The notes: generated from the sequence alone by a model not told the origin. A stretch of DNA of 64,000 nucleotides from Athripsodes cinereus (GCA_947579605.1 OX388307.1:26637237-26701236), one strand, 5' to 3'. Counted from the first letter of the stretch, positions 35,292 through 47,038 are shown. Made by a program: numbers and translations.

Positions 35292-36298
35292 TTATTAGAT
35301 TGAGAAGCTTGTCCGTTATGTGGAGAATTTCGTCCGTTTCGTCGAGAATCTTGTCCGTTATGCTGAGTGTTTTGTCCGTTATACTGAAAGCTTTGCGAGT
35401 TTTGTTCGTTGTTCCAGGAGTTATGATTGCGTCCGTTATTTCGATAGTTACGATAATTGCGTCCGTTATTCCGAGAGTTATTTCCGTTGTACCGTGGGTA
35501 CTGTCCGTTCCGTCTCGTATTGTGTTGCACATTGTTATCGCCTCTTTCCATCGGTTCATCTTCTCTCTCCTCCCTGTGTGTTGTTTCTTGATAAAGAGCT
35601 TCGATTGGCGATTCAATGTCCTTCACCTTTGTCCATAATTCATCAAAACTACTCCCGACGTTCCTTCCGATCCTTTCACGATATTTCAAAGTCATAAGTC
35701 CGACAGTACGAAGAAGTAATGCGTGTTTCCAAGGTTTATCCCCATACACGTTGGAATATACCCGTGCTTTTCTTTCGAGAAATGCAATTCCTGACTCACG
35801 AATGCCTTGTCCATTTGTCAAGATATGTGATTTAAGGGCCGTCCTGTATTCCTCACCGGTGTATCTTGCTACAAAGAGACTTTTAAATACGTGCCACCTA
35901 AAATGGTTACTTCCTGTTCTCTGCCACCAAAACTGAGCCGATCCCTTAAGCTTTTTAGCTACTTCTGCAACACGGTCATCTTCATGTATATCTACTTTTC
36001 TGAAATAGGTCTCACAGTACCTAATGAATTTATCTGGTGATTCTTCGGGCCTCCCCTCGAAAGTCATCGGAACGCCGTCCCTCCTTTCGTTCATAACATA
36101 TATGACTTCTCGCTGTATCGTTTGAATCTCCTGTTCTTGTAGACTTCTGGACGTATTTGTATTTTCCTCGGACTCCGTGGTAGTTCTCCCCGAACTCCTT
36201 AAGTCCTCACGAGATACGACAGACATAAATACATATTTAAACAATAATAAAAATCCACCGATGCCTATAGTTGCACCACCCACAATAAGAGGAAACAT
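35219..36298 (-). CDS. gag: Ty3/gypsy Gag
   Basis: 359 residues, starting at the only Met that follows the leader (A at -3). Residues ~85-230 (MTFEGRPEESPDKFIRYCET … FWWQRTGSNHF … FKSLFVARYTG) are the retrotransposon gag/capsid core, which assembles the particle. Two features are odd. Residues ~3-24 (GGATIGIGGFLLLFKYVF) form a hydrophobic, membrane-like segment. The C-terminal ~100 residues have no CCHC zinc knuckle; instead they repeat RNGQ/NGQN/NNGRN units rich in Asn, Arg, Gly and Gln, a likely basic RNA-binding substitute. Initiation at the Met near residue 25 would remove the hydrophobic stretch, but its context is poorer. The last 73 bp overlap pol. Confidence 0.9.
   Translation of the reverse strand: MFPLIVGGATIGIGGFLLLFKYVFMSVVSREDLRSSGRTTTESEENTNTSRSLQEQEIQTIQREVIYVMNERRDGVPMTFEGRPEESPDKFIRYCETYFRKVDIHEDDRVAEVAKKLKGSAQFWWQRTGSNHFRWHVFKSLFVARYTGEEYRTALKSHILTNGQGIRESGIAFLERKARVYSNVYGDKPWKHALLLRTVGLMTLKYRERIGRNVGSSFDELWTKVKDIESPIEALYQETTHREEREDEPMERGDNNVQHNTRRNGQYPRYNGNNSRNNGRNYRNYRNNGRNHNSWNNEQNSQSFQYNGQNTQHNGQDSRRNGRNSPHNGQASQSNNRPLNGQRPGQGQFGPRPTQGHRD
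35279..35285 (-). promoter_or_regulatory. -1 programmed ribosomal frameshift site T TTA AAC
   Basis: On the minus strand the gag codons CCT TTA AAC hold the heptamer TTTAAAC in the correct phase (X XXY YYZ). A stop in the pol frame lies just upstream (35292-35294), and the gag stop is 19 codons downstream. A -1 slip here leads directly into the pol frame. Downstream GGGT…GGAC can pair with GTCC…ACCC, a possible stimulatory stem (inference). Confidence 0.85.
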
Positions 36299-36389
36299 TT
36301 TAAATGATTAATTATATAAAACAATAACACAAATAATCAGGTTCGTTTTAGCGATTATACCGATAATAGGTATTTTTTCGCTAAATCCA

Positions 36390-36406
36390 CCACGTTGGGA
36401 CCGCCA
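36390..36406 (-). other. Primer binding site
   Basis: TGGCGGTCCCAACGTGG begins three to four bases inside the 5' LTR boundary. It opens with TGG, the complement of a tRNA CCA end. I cannot name the tRNA. The 111-bp leader between the LTR and gag holds nothing else. Confidence 0.7.
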
Positions 36407-36409
36407 ATA

Positions 36410-38507
36410 TAACGTGAGCTCCCGTGGTAGTACTTTGCCACGGCTAGCTTGGGGGCCACGTTACAAGAAAAGTTCCTCTTAAGTAGGTGGGTACTAATAT
36501 ACAAAATAAAAAAAAATAATAATTATAATCATAAATACGATTTATTCAAGGGAATAATTTATATGCATGGACCAATGCAAAATAAACAATAACACTGACG
36601 TGTTCACACAGTAAAAAAAAAAAAACACATGTAAGTACTATTATCATATAGTAATAGAATATAAGTAATGTACAAAAATTATAAATAAAAAACAATTACT
36701 TCTTCGATGCGCTGGCTAAACGCGAGGGCGCGACCCTCAGCGATTGTAGTACAATTAACACAATGTCTATATATGTGTCACGAAGAGTCCAGTTGCAGTG
36801 CACAAATATAGTTCCCGATGAACAACTTCACAATGGAATATTTTATCAATAGTCTATTAATCACTCGTCGAATATATGATATTGCAATCAAATTAAAATA
36901 ATAGTCTCAGATGATAGTAATGAAATTCACTTTTCAATTTATTTCTCACTTTCGATGAATCACTTCTCACTTAGGTATTTGTATATCGTAAATACCTAGC
37001 AGACAAGGCGAGTACTATATCGGTGTTACGCGCACGGATGTTGAAAAACTTCTGAACTCTCGTCCTTGAACTGCGCTGGCTTATATAGTTCTCCGGGGCG
37101 GCAGACAGAGACAGAAATAAAATTGTTCTGTCTCCTTCTATGTCCTTGTACTTTTCTTCAATGGCAGTATGAAATAGTATGTATTTTAAATTTGATTGCT
37201 TTATCATAGTATGAAGAATATTAAAATGATTAAAATGCGATGTTTTTTCTTTCTTGAAGTTACAGCCGTTTTTCGGGAAATAATTATCAAACAAGATTAT
37301 TTACATACATTTGAATTATGGAACAAATACTTAACTTATCTTAACATATGCAAAATTATTTACAATCAATTTTCACCTAGATATCTTCATCTCTAAACAA
37401 CAATTTATTTAATTAAATACATTTTCATGTTCTTTTGATATACATAGGTATCGTAGGATTTTAAAACAATAGTTATGACTCTAAGATTACCATAAAGTTT
37501 GATCCTATACCTACCGATACTTTACATACTCGATCTACTTTAAATATAAAAAAAATCTCAATTGTAACATATCTTCATAATATCTTATTGAAATCATTAA
37601 ATATTATTAGTGTATACCTCGGTCTATCAACAAGCAATTATTTACATATCAAACATTATTATTTCTTATAATATCCAATTATTTACACACGTCCTTAATC
37701 AAGTTTATTATTACTTTTGTTTTTAAATATGCAAAACTTTCTTTATACCTATCTCAATGCCAGATATTAAATCCAAATTATATTTTTCAATATAATGACA
37801 ATATCCCATAAGTCGTGTGACTTGATAGATATTTATTAGATGCAATGAATCAGTGATACAATTAATCATTGGATGGACACATCTATATAATTATAATAAA
37901 ATTAATTCTTTCCGTACTAGTAAATATTAACTACCTACTATATTATTTACATTTTTACATATTTAAACATTTCTTTTACTCAATAAATTACTATATGCAA
38001 TATTTACACAGGTTAGGTATATTTTAGGATCTCTCATACGACCCAATGTATTATCACATACATCATATCAAAAATCATACAAAATAAATTAGAATTAAAA
38101 TATTACTATACCTAGCGCGGACATTAGTCATTATTATTAAACAGGTGTAAAAACAAAACACTTTGTTAAACAAAAGGGAATATCATAAAGCCATTAATAT
38201 TTTTGTAGAAAAAGTTACAACAAAATAAAATTACCCAGCGGCTAAGTGAGTAGTCACCAGAACTCTCATTGTTATATGGGATAGTTATAATCCTGCCATT
38301 GTTTATTTAACTTTCACTAATACATACAATAGTATCTAAGTGCAGGTAGATATATAGGTACATAAAAATAAATGCATCAATATTTGGATTTTTCTAGACT
38401 TTCTTGCGAACTCTATTATTTGAAATAAATATTCCCTTATCAACAAAACAATATTATATTCATCATAATGTTTTCCGTCATAATTAATTAGCAATGCATA
38501 TCAAATT
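36410..38507 (-). repeat. 5' LTR of the Ty3/gypsy element
   Basis: Direct repeat of 28946-31043 at a constant offset of 7,464. Identity stops on the right at ATATCAAATT, where the flank becomes poly-T (38505-38514). The TATA box copy lies at 37079-37091. Confidence 0.92.
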
Positions 38508-38514
38508 TTTTTTT

Positions 38515-39330
38515 TAAATTTCGCGGAAAAAAACTTCTAATAGTAAGAACAGTAACTCAAAGTAACTAATAGTATTTCAACACTCCGAACTGTAAAAAAA
38601 TAGGGACTTTAAGAAACCTGCAGTTAGCTCTTTTTGTAATTGATTAAGAAATTTTTGAAAAAAAAAATAGCAAAAAATATATGTAAATAATGTATCTATG
38701 TATTTAACGTGCGCACACTTTGAAGAGAAACGACATAAATCACTAAATTTATTATCAACTTCTCATGCTCATACGAAATTCATGAAAGATATCCACCACA
38801 CACTATATAATCGCATAACATACTTTTATATCCATTGTTTCAGAAGCTATTTCATGGACGAAGCACGTGGCCATCGTAAATTAATGTCAAGTGAAAAGTT
38901 GAAAATTTCGGGACAAAAACCTTGAAACTTTCATAAAACGGAATATAATATTTACGTGGGTTTATGAATACTTAGCAAGGAACGTATTAGACAAAGGTTT
39001 TCTATCACCAAATTAATTTAAAATTTATTGAATCAAAAATGTGAAATGTACCAACCTTCGTCATCCATTCATTTATTCACCTTTCAACGCTCTTTTAGAA
39101 GCACAGTGTGAACGAACCTCCTCCAATTTGCACCGATTCTATTGAATTAATTTTTCCACTTTATTTTTCATTCGTACCGATATCAAAATATTTGTCATAA
39201 CAAACGGCGTATTGTGGTACAAACTGCTACTATTGGATTTTTATGATAGCAAAACTTTGCTACTTTAGATTCTCAAATTATATGTCAAAGACGAGACATT
39301 TTGATATCATATTTACTATTTATCTAGCTA
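38515..39330. other. AT-rich stretch, nothing recognised
   Basis: ORF 38698-38925 (plus) has no recognisable motif. No feature supported. Confidence 0.45.
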
Positions 39331-39418
39331 AACCATCACGCCATCTTGCATATTTCAGGTAGCAAGTAGACAAACTGCATGCAAAAGTACAAACTATCTT
39401 TTCTGTAGGTACTTATAA
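39331..39418 (-). repeat. SINE-like 261-bp family, degenerate fragment
   Basis: ACCATCACGCCATCTTGCAT, then GTAGCAAGTAGACAAACTGC and CTATCTTTTCTGT follow the tail-proximal block with many substitutions. Confidence 0.5.
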
Positions 39419-39715
39419 AATATTTAGAAACCATATCACGTGATAAATATTATTAATTCATACACGTATGATTTTAATAAGGTGGATCTTAATTAATGTA
39501 GATTTGATTACGAATCCAACAAAAACAATTGATAATAGAATTATTAGGTATTCGAGATATATTTTTATGTAATATCGCGGATAGAATTTATCACAAGCTA
39601 AATAGATTTTGTAACGAGATTCGTATGAATTACATATAATCATTTAGATGTAATGAAATAATTAGTTTCACTTATTTTAGAGGCATTTACTATGTAACAA
39701 TTTCTAGACATTTTT

Positions 39716-39922
39716 AAATAAAATATTTAAACTTGAATCACTATGTTTATTTGTTACATTAATTTAAATTACGCTGTCGCGATTTCAGTGCACTTGCACC
39801 ATTGTAAGTCAGTCTTGAAAAGCTCGTCAATGGTGCAAGTGCACTGAAATCGCGATAGCGTAATTTAAATTAATGTAACAAATAAACATAGTGATTCAAG
39901 TTTAAATATTTTATTTAAAAAA
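39716..39922. repeat. Near-perfect 91-bp-arm palindrome (foldback element)
   Basis: Left arm 39716-39806 (…ACGCTGTCGCGATTTCAGTG, CACTTGCACCATTG) is repeated in reverse complement at 39831-39921 with essentially one mismatch (CTGTCGCG/CTATCGCG). The 23-bp centre is TAAGTCAGTCTTGAAAAGCT + CGT. Left-flank sequence (ATTTACTATGTAACAATTTC) and part of the arm recur in diverged form at about 63800-63900. No ORF. Confidence 0.8.
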
Positions 39923-40930
39923 GAAATAATTAGTATTTGGGTATGTATTGGCATGATTATGTATTAAGAACATTATTCAATTTGTTATGTTGAATGTTGC
40001 CATATTAATTTTGGTAAGCTTTCAGTACTTATATAATATTGTGTAATAGAGAGTCTATTTGAATTAGTTTTGTTTCAATGTGATTTAGATATTTTAAGTC
40101 CATAGTGTTTATATAAATTTCCACAGTATGTCGAATTGTGTTAAGTTCTGAAGAAGAATGGTAAATGGTGGTATGATGAAAGTCATCACGAATAGAGCAA
40201 ATGTGAACCAACTTGAGCCATTTTGTGTTCATGGGAATACTATTCCTGTTTTTTCAAGTAATTTGTGTAAATAATATCACCATTGATAATTTTTTTTGTA
40301 CAAATTCTGTCCAATATGAATGGGCAATTTATAATTTGTAAAAATGGATAATTACTATTTAAATTTACTGGGCATTAAAGAAACAAGTATTATTTGTAAC
40401 TGAAAATAAGATTTATTATTAGTTTACTCTTTGTCATGAATGAGGACATCAGATAAAATTCAATTCTGTTTTTTTACCGATAAAAAACTTTATCAATAAT
40501 ACTATTTACATATGAAAAAATCTCAGGAAACCTAGATTCCGTCTTGATAAAACTTTTTCATTGTATTTGAAATGAAAAGTGAAAAAAAGTTCATAAAAAG
40601 TACGAAAAAGTTTCACTTGAGTCAAATCAAGTGCTAGAAAGTTTTTCATTAACAATAGCTAGTAGTTTTACAATGTACCTTTTTTGTTTTTGATATATTT
40701 CACTAGTAAAATACTTAAAAACTAATGTACAAATATGAACAATGAATAAAAAAATATTTTAGAAGAAAAACTAACAAAAACAATTTGAATTTTGTAAGAC
40801 TGTTCCGATGTAAAATAACTCATCGGAAAATATAGCGAATATTTCATATTTTTTCAAAGTAATACTAAGCCAAGCAATGTACCTTGATATTTTCTCTTGG
40901 TAAATAAATGTACAATTTAATAAAATAATA
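39923..40930. other. AT-rich stretch, nothing recognised
   Basis: No feature supported. Confidence 0.5.
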
Positions 40931-40954
40931 TGGACAGGTATGATTTTTGTAGTT

Positions 40955-41100
40955 CCTCAGACAGGACTCGAAACCGTCCTTCAATAAGGTGACGTTGTCT
41001 TTTCTTAGCCTTATACATGTGATTGGTTCATGTTCTTCGTTCTTTATTATGTTAACTCAAACGGTTTATTGTAAAATAACATCGATGTATGATTTAGTTT
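40955..41100. repeat. Possible tRNA-related repeat fragment
   Basis: GGACTCGAAACCGTCC resembles a B box and is followed by AATAAGGTGACGTTGTC, which recurs next to the SINE at 56.9 kb (AATAAGATGACGTTGTC, other strand). TTTATTGTAAAATAACATCG follows, also shared with 56.97 kb. The arrangement differs between the two sites, so the relationship is only partial. Confidence 0.35.
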
Positions 41101-41449
41101 TCAATATGGCGGGACGGGATTAAGTGAAGTATTTAAAGATCATTTATATGTACAACATTTTTGGGGGTTCTTTCGTAGTGTATAAAGTGGTTTTTAGTAA
41201 TTTAGTGATTTTGATAGTATGGAGTCATCCCTTCCCACGATATTCATAATAACGGACAATGCTCTGACATAGTCAGTCGCATAACCACAAGATAAATGTT
41301 TGAGGTATATTTTAACATAACATGTACGTAACCACAAATGCGGTAACTAGTAAGTACGTCCACCGCATTTATCAATTGATAAATAATTCACAGGATGTCA
41401 AATCAGATGAGAATTAAGTGTTTTATTATTATTTTCATTAATAATAATT

Positions 41450-42304
41450 AATAATTAATTTGTTTAACCTGATAATGGACAAAATAATCGAGGAAGTAGC
41501 ATCTTTGGGCCTCGGATATAAAATGGGCAATGGTGTGGTTAATGTACTTTGCTATGCTGATGATGTAGCCTTGATGGCTGAAACAGAAAATGATCTACAG
41601 CGTCTACTGTACAGATTCCATCTCACATCCAAAAAGTACAATATGAATGGGTCCATTGATAAAACAAAATGTTTGGTGATTTCAAGACACCCTTTAAGAT
41701 GCAAATTAGTTATCGATGATAAACCTATTGAACAAGTTACATCATTCAAATATCTAGGGGTTGAAATTACTAACAATAGTGACCTGTACAACGAAGTGAG
41801 AGAGCAGACCAATAAAGCCTCAGTTGTAGCCGGATGCCTAAAGAGTACCATATGGAGAAATAAACACATGCTAATTGATAGTAAATTCCGAAAATATAAA
41901 ACCTGTGTTAGATCAATTATGACATATGGTGTAGAAACAAGAGCAGACATGGTACGAACAAAAAACCTACTAAGAACATCAGAGATGAAAACATTACGTG
42001 CTATTGCGGGCAAAACTCTCAGAGATAGAATAAGAAATACTGAGATTAGGAACATATGCAACACGGAGGACATCGTAAGATGGAGTAGGAAAAGGAGACG
42101 ATTCTGGAGAGACCATGTAGATCGGATGGCTGAAAACAGAATCGTTCATATAGCTTCTAAGGAAACACCAGTCGGTTCACGTCCCCGAGGAAGACCACCA
42201 AAAAGATGGAAAGAGAGCTGGTCTTCAGCATCACAAGAGGCATCAATTTCTGACCTAACAGATCGATGATCTACATTAAGAAGAAGAAGAATAATAATTA
42301 ACTT
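41450..42304 (+). mobile_element. RTE-like LINE fragment with 12-bp near-TSD
   Basis: AATAATTAATTT (41450-41461) and AATAATTAACTT (42293-42304) flank the fragment with one mismatch. The insert begins in the middle of the reverse transcriptase and ends ACATTAAGAAGAAGAAGA, a (AAG)n tail. It is a 5'-truncated insertion of a family different from the 6.9/48.9 kb pair. Confidence 0.75.
41462..42269 (+). pseudogene. RTE-like reverse transcriptase, C-terminal half
   Basis: The ~269-residue open frame has no interruption but starts mid-domain. It begins at LIMDKIIEEV (just after the conserved RT block preceding the catalytic loop) and shows VLCYADDVALMAE with the catalytic DD, IDKTKCLVISR, FKYLGVEITNN, then IMTYGVETRADM, EMKTLRAIAGKTLRDRIRN, RRFWRDHVDRMAENRIV and SRPRGRPPKRWKESW. 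The last three are the usual C-terminal LINE blocks. The fingers, first catalytic Asp and endonuclease are missing, so it is dead despite the open frame. The complete open frame suggests a rather recent insertion. The listed Met at 41460 is not a genuine start. Confidence 0.85.
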
Positions 42305-43077
42305 TATTGCATACAATAAAATACAAATAATTACAACAATTAATAAAATTATCAATAATTTTATGAATGCATAAATGAAGCGCAGAAAAGCATAAAATCG
42401 GTCAAATTTTTATGGGTATTTTGCAGTACAAAACTTCACAGAAAATATGTACAATGCCGAAACTATATTGCTTATGTATAAAAAATGATTTGATGAATGA
42501 TTTTTTCTGTTCTCAGAGGAAATTTTGAGAATGTAAAAGAATGATCTAGAAGTAATTATATTTATCTAAAACGAAGCTTAAAATTTGATTGGTTGTATCC
42601 CTTTCCATCACTTTGAGTTCCAAGATTTGATCCAACTAATTGCCCTTCAACGTCCTTCTCAAAGGCCCAAGGAGATCTTAAACCACAATATAAAAATGAA
42701 AGAGAAATACCGTAAGAGAAGAACAGTATACTAGAAGAAGTATGCCGAAAGGGGTTATACTACACCAATACGTACGTCACTGTTCAGCTCATTATCAATC
42801 TATTTTATATCGATATAACGTTTGAAATAACAATGATAAAAAAAACATTTTAATTTTGTTTAATTACTTATAATTTTTCATCCCAAAATTACGAAAATTA
42901 TGCACAATGCTATCAGCTATTATGACTGTATGAAGTCATAGCGTATTTTGACAAACGTTCACGTACAGGGAAAAATAATAAATGTTAATGATATCACATG
43001 AAAAATGTACAAAAATTGCAAGGAGCAGTTTGAAAATGATGCTTTTTAATGATGATATACAGCGATAGAAATATTTT
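42305..43077. other. AT-rich stretch, nothing recognised
   Basis: No feature supported. Confidence 0.5.
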
Positions 43078-43290
43078 TTACCATCGCAAAATTTCTCGTA
43101 ATTAGGGTAGCAAGTAAATTAGAAGCATAGAAAGGACAGACAGATTGTCTTCTCAATAAGAAATTGATATGATATGTGTGTATGTGTACCTCATCGATGA
43201 ATTCAAGATGTTATCTGATATTTCACAAACACTTATTAACAGGATATTTGAAAACTTATAGGAAAGAATGAGAAACTTTGGTCTTTTTAT
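43078..43290 (-). repeat. SINE-like 261-bp family, old full-length copy
   Basis: ACCATCGCAAAATTTCTCGT, GGGTAGCAAGTAAATTAGAA, GATTGTCTTCTCAATAAG, ACCTCATCGATGAATTCAAG, CAGGATATTTGAAAACTTAT and GAATGAGAAACTTTGGTC follow the family order with heavy divergence. Confidence 0.55.
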
Positions 43291-44373
43291 ATACCTACAT
43301 ATCTCATCAGAATTTTCTAGAAATAACGAAGCAATAGACTAAACTTACTAAATGAACATTCAGTCAATAATTAAATATGGGCAGAAATCTCATTGATGTG
43401 TTCAAGATGCATTATACATTCAATACAAAACTCGCACAAAGTAGATGAATGTACTCTTGTAACGATTTTAAGGTTTTAGTGTTGGAAAATATCTCAGTGT
43501 GCAAATAATTTCTAAGTTTATCTGAGAAATGATGTTAGTAATAACGACATCATTAAAAGTTTGACGACCCTGAGTGGGTGTGAAATTATGAAAGCTTACA
43601 ATTAATGTTTGAGTTATTAGTTAATAAATATATTATTATTATTTTATTAACTTGTAACCAGCGGATACTCAATCAATCTTTGACACAGTGTCAACCGTGA
43701 ATCAAAAATATATTTATATAGCGGTATATATTTACATTCGCACATTCGCACATTTATATTGTTCGCGGTGATTCCTCTGGTTGTCTCGGTTGCTTCACTG
43801 TATTTATAATATTATATTTCATATAAAAATCATCGACGTGAATGCTGGCCTAAAACTTTTACACTTAGCCCAGCATTCGATTCCACCTATTCATCATATT
43901 ATTCTGCCAATGTTATATTACATAATATTTGTTTTATTTAGATAAATTGACGAAATGCTGTTCGGAGCCATTTACACTCTGATCAGCATTGATTTTGAAA
44001 TAAATTTTACCAATTATTGTTCTCTGACGTCTCTCTGAAAATTGTTTTTGCTTTTGATATGTACATGTACTAATTGTTATTTTGACTGACGATTCCAAGT
44101 GTCCGGTTGGACCTAGGGATGATAAATAAAATAAAATAAAAAAATAAAATATAATTATTAACAAAGTGCCTAAGGAATAAGGAGTGATTCCCGAAAAAGT
44201 GTTGGTATTTTTATTACTTAAGGCAAATAAGTTTATAACGTAGTTTTATTACTGTCAGTAAGGTAATATTTTAAAATAAGATAATTATTATTTTACAAAT
44301 TATGTAGGATTTTTGTGTGTTGTTTTATATTGTAAAGAATTTAAAAGTAAAAAAGGCCAATCTATCGCGCTTT
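43291..44373. other. AT-rich stretch, nothing recognised
   Basis: A short hairpin GAATGCTGG…CCCAGCATTC lies at about 43841-43881. No gene supported. Confidence 0.45.
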
Positions 44374-44430
44374 CTACCACCACTGTATATCCCACTAGTA
44401 AGGTGAACACCAGATCAACTGCATTTATTT
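44374..44430 (-). repeat. SINE-like 261-bp family, degenerate tail fragment
   Basis: TACCACCACTGTATATCCCA, CTAGTAAGGTGAACACCAGA and TCAACTGCAT align with the tail-proximal block. Confidence 0.5.
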
Positions 44431-46961
44431 TAAAGAAATTAGTGTAGAATGGGATATAGAATAAAGAATACTTAGGTAAAAAAAGAAATCAATTTAAATT
44501 TTATAATTTATTCGTTTGAGAGGTACGTGAGATACTTCATATGGAAGAAAAAAGTACTTGAACATTCCATTAGAAAATAATATTAAAGCATGATAATAAA
44601 ACATTAATGGTTGATAAACATGTATTAAAATATAAGCGAAAGAAAAATAGTCATTAAAAATATGACTACAGGGATGAGATGAAAGGAACATCATATAGAT
44701 ACTTGAATAAAACTCAGAAAGCGGAAAAATTAAGATGGCACTGACTGATTTAGGTCGCGTAATGATGTGAAGGGATAAGTAGGTGGATGGGCGGGAAATT
44801 GTTAGGAGAAAAATACTTACATTATTAGTAGGTATGCATAAAAAAATCCACCAAATGTCGACCCTGAGATCGTTTTCGTACCATTATTATCACACCGTGT
44901 TGTTGAAATGGCAAATGAAGTACCAAAATTTACAAACGGTTTCCATAATACCGCCGTAAAGTTTTGGCACTGTTTGGAAGGTTAATGCTAAAATTTCCAT
45001 ATTAAACTATACTTTGAAAAAATTGACAGTCAAATATAATAATAGCAGCCAAGGAATAATATTCTCAAGCCGCAAAAACAAACATACAAATGTCTTATAT
45101 TATCGCTAAACAAGTACTGTTCGAAAATAGAGCTCAATGTAATGAACTGAGTGTAAATGTAGTATTTTCTAGTGTTGTAACTAAACGTAAACCAACGTTT
45201 ATAAAACCATATAAGTATAAGTGCTCCATCTAAAGTCTTTTATTTATTAAAGATTAAAATATTACCACAGTCCATAATCCACATAAAAGTCGTAATATTT
45301 TAATGACAATAGATATATAATGGATAGAAAAGTATAGATGAAATTTATATTTAAAGCTTTCATAATGATGTGCTGGTGCTATTATTATTCTTAGTTAGAA
45401 GACGTAATATACCTATGAATATTATATCTATGTAGTACCTACCCAGACATCATTCTCCGCTGCACAACCAGACAAAAGCTGAAAAGTCGTCTGAGTACTT
45501 TGATTATATACAACGTATATACGTAGTATACAAGAGCCAGTATTAACGTCTCTAAGTTTGTGTGTATGTATTTCAGACTTGTCTCTCATATTGTATGTGG
45601 GTGGATCAACGTTTTCTTACATAGTATCAGCTACTAGTGGTATTCTCACAATATGTAACACCTACTCTACGTCTACGTAAAAGGCAAGGAAAGAATGACT
45701 CTCTACGATGCCGCTTTATCCTTCGCTACGTGTACTACGTTCTTAACGAGACTAAGAGTTCTTGTCGTGTCGTGTATAATACAATAGAAATGTCCTGTTT
45801 CATTTAACACTTATATTACATATTTATTTATTAATTTTATTATTTTTGCACGTCATCAGCTACTGTAGAGTGAATAAAGTCACTATATTAATAGATGAAA
45901 TGAACTTCTGGAATATCAGAGATTAAATGGAAGATAAAAAAAATTCTTGGACTTGTGTATCGATTCTTTTTTGGAACATTTTGCATGTTAATATTTTTTT
46001 TGCCATTCAATTGGAAAATGGTAATAATATTGTCTAAAAAGACTGAATTATAGCTTAGTGTAAAAATGTATTAAAGACAGATGAAATATATTGCAACAAA
46101 AATGTATTCGACTGATTCCACGTAATAAGTTTTCTTACAAAGGACAGAATAGAGAAGTGTTTGACATTATCAAATTGAGTTCCGTATTCGCGAGTTAATG
46201 AATTTCCTTGACATTTATTAAATTCCATTTATTTTTTTCATTTGCATTAACTCTCTTATTCGCTGTTCAAACTGAAGATTATTCAAATAACTAACAGTAG
46301 CGCTTACATCTCAGGGAACAGGGAGGGTGAGAGTAAATAAAGATAGAACAGTTTTACGGAAATAGCATAGTATGGAAGAGAAAGCGTTAAAATGATTTGT
46401 TCAAGAACATCTTTAGATTCCAACAGATTAGCGAGATTAAGGAACGAACGAAGGGAATTTTTACGCGTTAATTATCGCAAGATTTATTACGATTGCTCCA
46501 CAGATGAACCGAATGTTAATTATAAAATACTTAAATATGCTATTATGTACATACTTTTTTGCAATTAATTCTTTTATTAATTTTGTTCGTTCAATTTTTG
46601 GTTGTTAAAGCTCAAATTACATAGGTACTATTTTAAAAGGTTTTATATTTGCCAAAATATACGCCAGAGCTTAATATTAACTTCACTCGGTGAGGAAGTA
46701 GACTATACACACAATATTATGTTGATGCATTAACACTGTGAAAATTCCTTATGGTAAATTTGAAATGTTTTAAGTTGTTTCACATTTCTACAGTATGTAT
46801 GTATACAATATAGACTAGTTTGTTCATTTCTTTATATAGTTTTAAGCGATAGCATTTGGCAATGATTAAAATATATTAAATTTAATTAAATTCTGGTGCA
46901 TAAATGTTTTTGAATAAAAACTGTTATAATTTTCACAATAAAACAGTATTCAATCTATTAA
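44431..46961. other. Long AT-rich stretch, nothing recognised
   Basis: A slightly GC-richer part at about 45430-45780 has no ORF or motif. A piece at about 45870-45920 (GTGAATAAAGTCACTATATT) weakly resembles the flank of the hammerhead repeat. No feature called. Confidence 0.4.
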
Positions 46962-47038
46962 TGATTAAATACTTTCTTTCTTTCTTTTCCTTGAGGCATG
47001 GCACCCGATACCAGGTGAATTAAATTGATTAAATACTT
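46962..47038 (-). mobile_element. 51-bp retroposed 3' stub with 13-bp TSD
   Basis: TGATTAAATACTT occurs at 46962-46974 and 47026-47038. The 51-bp insert (46975-47025) begins TCTTTCTTTCTTTTCC on the plus strand, i.e. an (AAAG)n tail on the minus strand. The rest reads GAGGCATGGCACCCGATACC and AGGTGAATTAAAT. It is an extremely 5'-truncated insertion. The parent is not identified. Confidence 0.75.

Larger units (their letters stand above)
28946..38507 (-). mobile_element. Complete Ty3/gypsy LTR retrotransposon
   Basis: Coding is on the minus strand: 5' LTR 36410-38507, PBS 36390-36406, gag 35219-36298, pol 31695-35291, 3' UTR and polypurine tract 31044-31694, 3' LTR 28946-31043. The LTR pair keeps a constant 7,464-bp offset from one end to the other, so no net indel separates them. 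Long ORFs inside the LTRs are identical. Gag and Pol are uninterrupted. There is no env. I found no target duplication: AAAGT lies before the left LTR and TTTTT after the right one. The element is probably a recent insertion. Confidence 0.93.

Noticed and set aside
34693..35697. Long plus-strand and alternative-frame ORFs over gag/pol (for example 34693-35298, 35300-35638, 35320-35697)
   Set aside because: They are shadows of the real minus-strand gag and pol codons. The repetitive Arg/Ser/Tyr composition comes from the NGQ repeat read in other frames.
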